NCBI RefSeq assembly: GCF_014191875.1
Contig: NZ_JACHXD010000006.1
Location: forward strand, 254,605-318,604
Source of the DNA: Pseudoduganella violacea
GTDB lineage: Bacteria; Pseudomonadota; Gammaproteobacteria; Burkholderiales; Burkholderiaceae_D
DNA length: 64,000 nucleotides
Direction: 5' to 3'
Part shown: positions 60,704 to 64,000 of the stretch, one piece after another
How positions within the stretch are numbered: position 1 is the first letter of the stretch
Layout of the letters: each line of letters starts with the position of its first letter
Position numbers and translations under genes: made by a program
The notes under the pieces: model-generated
The model's input: the letters and a program-made list of their open reading frames with translations, nothing else
Told to the model about the DNA's origin: nothing
The model's database searches: none

Positions 60704-60721
60704 AAATCACCAAGGAAACGC

Positions 60722-60925
60722 TTAGTTTGCCTGGATATTGGAAGCTTGCTTGCCTTTAGGGCCTTGCGTGACTTCGAACTGAACTTTTTGACCTTCTTTG
60801 AGAGTCTTGAAGCCGCTCATGTTGATTGCGGAGAAGTGTGCGAACAAATCCTCGCCGCCATCATCTGGAGTGATGAAGCCAAAACCTTTGGAGTCATTGA
60901 ACCACTTAACGGTACCTGTTGCCAT
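60722..60925 (-). CDS. Cold-shock protein (CspA family)
   Basis: Single-stranded nucleic-acid-binding OB-fold protein of 67 residues. Shows both RNA-binding motifs ([15 protein letters not shown]), the [16 protein letters not shown] opening and the [11 protein letters not shown] end. Start fixed at 60925 by the conserved MATGTVKWF; the long frame beyond that on the 5' side is untranslated leader. Preceded by a leader of about 110 bases and a TTGACA promoter. The paralogue (cspA, cspD or other) cannot be identified. Confidence 0.96.
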   Translation of the reverse strand: MATGTVKWFNDSKGFGFITPDDGGEDLFAHFSAINMSGFKTLKEGQKVQFEVTQGPKGKQASNIQAN

Positions 60926-61249
60926 AAAAAGAACTTTCAATAAAAACGAATCACACGAGCCATAAAAGCAAGAAGCTTCCTGCCCCCTCCTCGACAACTC
61001 ACTTCTTATCAACGTGTACATTTCTGCACTAAGTCGATACCGCATTGTTGGCGGAACAATTTTTAATGTCAAGCGCTTTTCTGCCAATTTCAGTATTATT
61101 TTTGCAACAGATTAAAAAGCAACTCTTGTTTTCCGAAACTGGACCGCCATCTGCGGCAAGTTGAGAAAGCGCGTAAGATTGAAAACAAATGGAAAGCCCC
61201 CTCTAAATGGGGCGTTGCAACCCCGGCGAAAGCATTAGAATATAAGCGT
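60926..61249. other. 324-base gap between cold-shock gene and clpS
   Basis: Holds, on the minus strand, the cold-shock promoter (61044-61072) and its leader of about 110 bases. On the plus strand it holds the upstream region of clpS, with hairpin GCCCC-CTCTAAAT-GGGGC at about 61196-61213, a possible -35 TTGCAA (61215-61220) and an A/T-rich stretch touching the clpS start. No further gene. Confidence 0.6.
61044..61072 (-). promoter_or_regulatory. Promoter for the cold-shock gene
   Basis: On the minus strand: TTGACA (61072-61067), 17-base spacer, AACAAT (61049-61044). Transcription would start near 61036, giving a leader of about 110 bases, the size class of cspA-type temperature-responsive leaders. 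Confidence 0.6.
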
Positions 61250-61552
61250 ATGGCAACCAAGCATGACACAGAAACAGTCCTGGAACGACAGACGCTGAAA
61301 CCGCCGCCCATGTACCAGGTGGCGTTGCTGAATGACGACTATACCCCGATGGAATTCGTGGTCGCTATCATTCAAGAGTATTTCAACAAGGACCGCGAAA
61401 CCGCGACGCAAATCATGTTGAGCGTCCACCGCCACGGCAAGGGAGTGTGCGGGGTGTTCTCAAAAGATATAGCTTCAACCAAAGTGGAGTTCGTTTTAAC
61501 GCATGCACGCAAGGCAGGCCACCCCCTGCAATGTGTGATGGAGGAAGTATGA
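61250..61552 (+). CDS. clpS: ClpS adaptor
   Basis: N-degron adaptor that delivers substrates to ClpAP. It has 100 residues: [21 protein letters not shown] (conserved [10 protein letters not shown] binding-pocket motif), [33 protein letters not shown]. The ATG at 61250 has no Shine-Dalgarno; GAATAT (61238-61243) 17 bases after TTGCAA could put the transcription start at or next to the ATG, so a leaderless mRNA is possible. The stop overlaps clpA by ATGA. Confidence 0.96.
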   Translation: MATKHDTETVLERQTLKPPPMYQVALLNDDYTPMEFVVAIIQEYFNKDRETATQIMLSVHRHGKGVCGVFSKDIASTKVEFVLTHARKAGHPLQCVMEEV

Positions 61553-63849
61553 TTGCGCAGGAATTAGAAGTAAGTTTGCACATGGCCTTTGTCGAAGCCC
61601 GGCAAGCGCGCCATGAATTCATCACGGTGGAGCACCTCCTGCTGGCGCTGCTGGACAATCCTTCGGCAGCCGAAGTGTTGCGTGCCTGCGCCGTCAATAT
61701 CGAGGACTTGCGCAAGACCCTAACTAACTTTATTGGCGATAACACGCCAACCGTGCCCGGCACGGGCGAGGTGGACACCCAGCCGACGCTGGGCTTCCAG
61801 CGCGTGATCCAGCGCGCCATCATGCACGTGCAGTCCGCTTCCAACGGCAAGAAGGAAGTCACGGGCGCCAATGTGCTGGTGGCCATCTTCGGCGAGAAGG
61901 ACTCCCACGCGGTGTACTACCTGCACCAGCAGGGCGTCACGCGCCTGGACGTGGTCAACTTCATCTCGCACGGCGTGCGCAAGGACCAGCAGGGCGATGC
62001 CGCCAAGGCCTCCGAAGGCGTGGACGAGGGCGCACCGAGCGAAGGCCAGCAGAAGGAAAGCCCGCTGGACCAGTTCACCCAGAACCTGAACAAGGCCGCC
62101 GCCGAAGGCAAGATCGATCCGCTGATCGGCCGCGAAGAGGAAGTGGACCGCGTGATCCAGGTCTTGTGCCGCCGCCGCAAAAACAACCCGCTGCTGGTGG
62201 GCGAGGCTGGCGTGGGCAAGACCGCCATCGCCGAAGGCCTGGCTTACCGCATCACCCAGAACGACGTGCCGGAAGTGCTGTCGAACGCCGTCGTGTACTC
62301 GCTCGATATGGGCGCGCTGCTGGCCGGCACCAAGTACCGCGGCGACTTCGAGCAGCGCCTGAAGGCCGTGCTCAAGCAGCTCAAGGACAATCCGAACGGC
62401 ATCCTGTTCATCGACGAGATCCACACCATCATCGGCGCCGGCTCGGCCTCGGGTGGCACGCTAGACGCGTCGAATCTGCTGAAACCGGCCCTGGCGAACG
62501 GCCAGCTGAAATGCATCGGCGCCACCACCTTCACCGAGTTCCGCGGCGTGTTCGAAAAAGACCACGCGCTGTCGCGCCGCTTCCAGAAGGTCGACGTCAA
62601 CGAGCCGACCGTGGAGCAGACCGTGCAGATTCTGCGCGGCCTGAAATCGCGTTTCGAAGAACACCATGGCGTGAAGTATTCGTCCTCGGCCCTGTCCACG
62701 GCTGCCGAGCTGGCGGCGCGCTTCATCAATGACCGCCATCTGCCGGACAAGGCCATCGACGTGATCGACGAAGCGGGCGCCGCCCAGCGCATCCTGCCGA
62801 AATCAAAGCAGAAGAAGACCATCGGCAAGACCGAGATCGAGGAAATCATTTCCAAGATCGCGCGCATCCCGACGCAAACCGTCAACCAGGACGACCGCAG
62901 CAAGCTGCAGACCATCGACCGCGACCTGCGCAATGTGGTGTTCGGCCAGGATCCGGCCATCGAAGCGCTGGCCTCGGCGATCAAGATGTCGCGCGCCGGC
63001 CTGGGCAAGCAGGACAAGCCGATCGGCTCCTTCCTGTTCTCCGGCCCCACCGGCGTCGGCAAGACCGAAGTGGCCAAGCAGCTCGCCTTCATCCTGGGCA
63101 TTGAGCTGATCCGCTTCGACATGTCCGAATACATGGAACGCCACGCGGTGAGCCGCCTGATCGGCGCGCCGCCGGGCTATGTCGGCTTCGACCAGGGCGG
63201 CCTGCTGACCGAGGCCATCACCAAGAAGCCGCATGCCGTGCTGCTGCTGGACGAGATCGAAAAAGCCCATCCAGACATCTTCAATATCCTGCTGCAGGTG
63301 ATGGACCATGGCACGCTGACCGACAACAACGGCCGCAAGGCCGACTTCCGCAACGTGATCATCATCATGACCACGAACGCGGGTGCGGAAAGCCTGCAGA
63401 AAGCCTCGATCGGTTTCACCAACACCAAGGAAACCGGCGACGAGATGGCCGACATCAAGCGCATGTTCACGCCGGAGTTCCGCAACCGCATCGACGCCAT
63501 CATCAGCTTCCGCGCGCTGGACGAGGACATCATCCTGCGCGTGGTCGACAAGTTCCTGATGCAGCTCGAAGAACAGCTGCATGAGAAGAAAGTCGAAGCC
63601 ATCTTCAGCGAGAAGCTGCGCAAGTTCCTGGCGAAGAAAGGCTTCGATCCGCTGATGGGCGCGCGCCCGATGTCGCGCCTGATCCAGGACATGATCCGCA
63701 AAGCCCTGGCCGACGAACTGCTGTTCGGCCGCCTGGTCGCCGGCGGCCGGGTAACGGTGGACCTGGACGAGCAAGACCAGATCAAACTGGACTTCCCCGA
63801 ATCCGACGCCGCCCCGACCCCGCCGCCCGAAACGGTGGAAGTCGAATAA
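61549..63849 (+). CDS. clpA: ClpA ATPase of the ClpAP protease
   Basis: Class 1 AAA+ unfoldase that feeds ClpP. It has 766 residues: N domain ([28 protein letters not shown]), AAA-1 with Walker [16 protein letters not shown] and [17 protein letters not shown]-2 with [15 protein letters not shown] and [12 protein letters not shown], and a ClpP-contact IGF-like loop region. Start at 61549 ([10 protein letters not shown]) given by the four-base overlap with clpS and GGAGG before it. clpP is not in the window. Followed by a terminator at 63867. Confidence 0.97.
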   Translation: MIAQELEVSLHMAFVEARQARHEFITVEHLLLALLDNPSAAEVLRACAVNIEDLRKTLTNFIGDNTPTVPGTGEVDTQPTLGFQRVIQRAIMHVQSASNGKKEVTGANVLVAIFGEKDSHAVYYLHQQGVTRLDVVNFISHGVRKDQQGDAAKASEGVDEGAPSEGQQKESPLDQFTQNLNKAAAEGKIDPLIGREEEVDRVIQVLCRRRKNNPLLVGEAGVGKTAIAEGLAYRITQNDVPEVLSNAVVYSLDMGALLAGTKYRGDFEQRLKAVLKQLKDNPNGILFIDEIHTIIGAGSASGGTLDASNLLKPALANGQLKCIGATTFTEFRGVFEKDHALSRRFQKVDVNEPTVEQTVQILRGLKSRFEEHHGVKYSSSALSTAAELAARFINDRHLPDKAIDVIDEAGAAQRILPKSKQKKTIGKTEIEEIISKIARIPTQTVNQDDRSKLQTIDRDLRNVVFGQDPAIEALASAIKMSRAGLGKQDKPIGSFLFSGPTGVGKTEVAKQLAFILGIELIRFDMSEYMERHAVSRLIGAPPGYVGFDQGGLLTEAITKKPHAVLLLDEIEKAHPDIFNILLQVMDHGTLTDNNGRKADFRNVIIIMTTNAGAESLQKASIGFTNTKETGDEMADIKRMFTPEFRNRIDAIISFRALDEDIILRVVDKFLMQLEEQLHEKKVEAIFSEKLRKFLAKKGFDPLMGARPMSRLIQDMIRKALADELLFGRLVAGGRVTVDLDEQDQIKLDFPESDAAPTPPPETVEVE

Positions 63850-63866
63850 GCTGTTCCGCGTCGCCC

Positions 63867-63894
63867 AAACCCGCTCCAATGAGCGGGTTTTTTA
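63867..63894 (+). terminator. clpA terminator
   Basis: Ten-base perfect stem AAACCCGCTC / GAGCGGGTTT with four-base loop and T tract. The final 106 bases of the window after it show no gene, tRNA or clear signal. Confidence 0.92.
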
Positions 63895-64000
63895 TTGTTG
63901 AGCTTGTGTCCGATTGGGGTCTTATATCGTGATAACCCTGTAAATTTACGTTTGCGAGCATGCCAGCCTGATGGGTCTGTGGGATAGCATCCCGAGGGTC

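Noticed and set aside
1..64000. Search for CRISPR arrays, tRNA/rRNA genes, insertion sequences and phage genes
   Set aside because: No regularly spaced repeats, cloverleaf sequences, transposase motifs or terminal inverted repeats were found by reading.

Overview
The window is a high-GC Betaproteobacterial chromosome segment, most likely from the Oxalobacteraceae (Massilia / Duganella / Pseudoduganella / Janthinobacterium group). The reasons are the eps-type exopolysaccharide (EPS) locus with an exosortase, several FxDxF-type PEP-CTERM proteins, the murJ / rpsT / DUF192 neighbourhood, and the icd - csp - clpS - clpA neighbourhood. No tRNA, rRNA, insertion sequence, prophage or CRISPR array was seen. 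All family assignments come from reading motifs, without database searches.

Region 1 (1-25480), EPS locus. It starts inside an initiating sugar-phosphate transferase. Then come epsD-epsE-epsF-epsG (assembly and export of the chain), an exosortase (EpsH/XrtB type) with its EpsI partner, a Wzy-like polymerase, two glycosyltransferases and a Wzx-like flippase. A secreted heparinase II/III-type lyase follows. A second run holds a CapK-like adenylate-forming protein, a hexapeptide acetyltransferase, a glycosyltransferase, a second, leaderless lyase-fold protein, GDP-mannose dehydrogenase (algD), another glycosyltransferase, galE, a nucleotidyltransferase and ManC/AlgA. AlgD plus ManC predicts a mannuronic-acid-containing polymer. 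A strong terminator closes the locus at 25434-25480.

Region 2 (25500-39000), envelope and extracellular proteins. It holds six PEP-CTERM proteins (three FxDxF type), a TIGR03790-like secreted protein, an ExeM/NucH-like extracellular nuclease, the LuxR-type regulator EpsA, a small Cys-containing lipoprotein and a 1062-residue subtilisin-like protease. Exosortase, sorted proteins, nuclease, protease and lyase together look like a biofilm-matrix building and remodelling set. A 17-bp palindrome-like motif is shared by two intergenic regions here.

Region 3 (39387-48856), an 11-gene operon for an unusual type II secretion-like machine: GspG, GspF, GspE, PilM/N/O/P-like proteins, a lipoprotein secretin and three more pseudopilins. 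It mixes T2SS and type IV pilus parts, has polyproline tails on three components, and has no prepilin peptidase in the window.

Region 4 (48867-55912), mostly housekeeping: secreted DJ-1/PfpI protein with divergent LysR regulator, murJ, rpsT, a DUF192 protein, an Ala/Ser-rich small protein, rluE and icd.

Region 5 (55925-57516), a small accessory island: an mqsRA toxin-antitoxin pair whose toxin reading frame appears broken in an A-tract, a decayed acetyltransferase gene, and a ParE/CopG-type toxin-antitoxin pair.

Region 6 (57581-64000): a GNAT acetyltransferase, an MFS transporter, a citrate-synthase-like protein with an N-terminal MerR-like helix-turn-helix, a cold-shock protein, and clpS-clpA.

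No single system here can be called new with certainty. The strongest candidates for a second look are the hybrid secretion operon, the shared motif in the PEP-CTERM region, the kinase-degenerate EpsG and the frame-broken mqsR.
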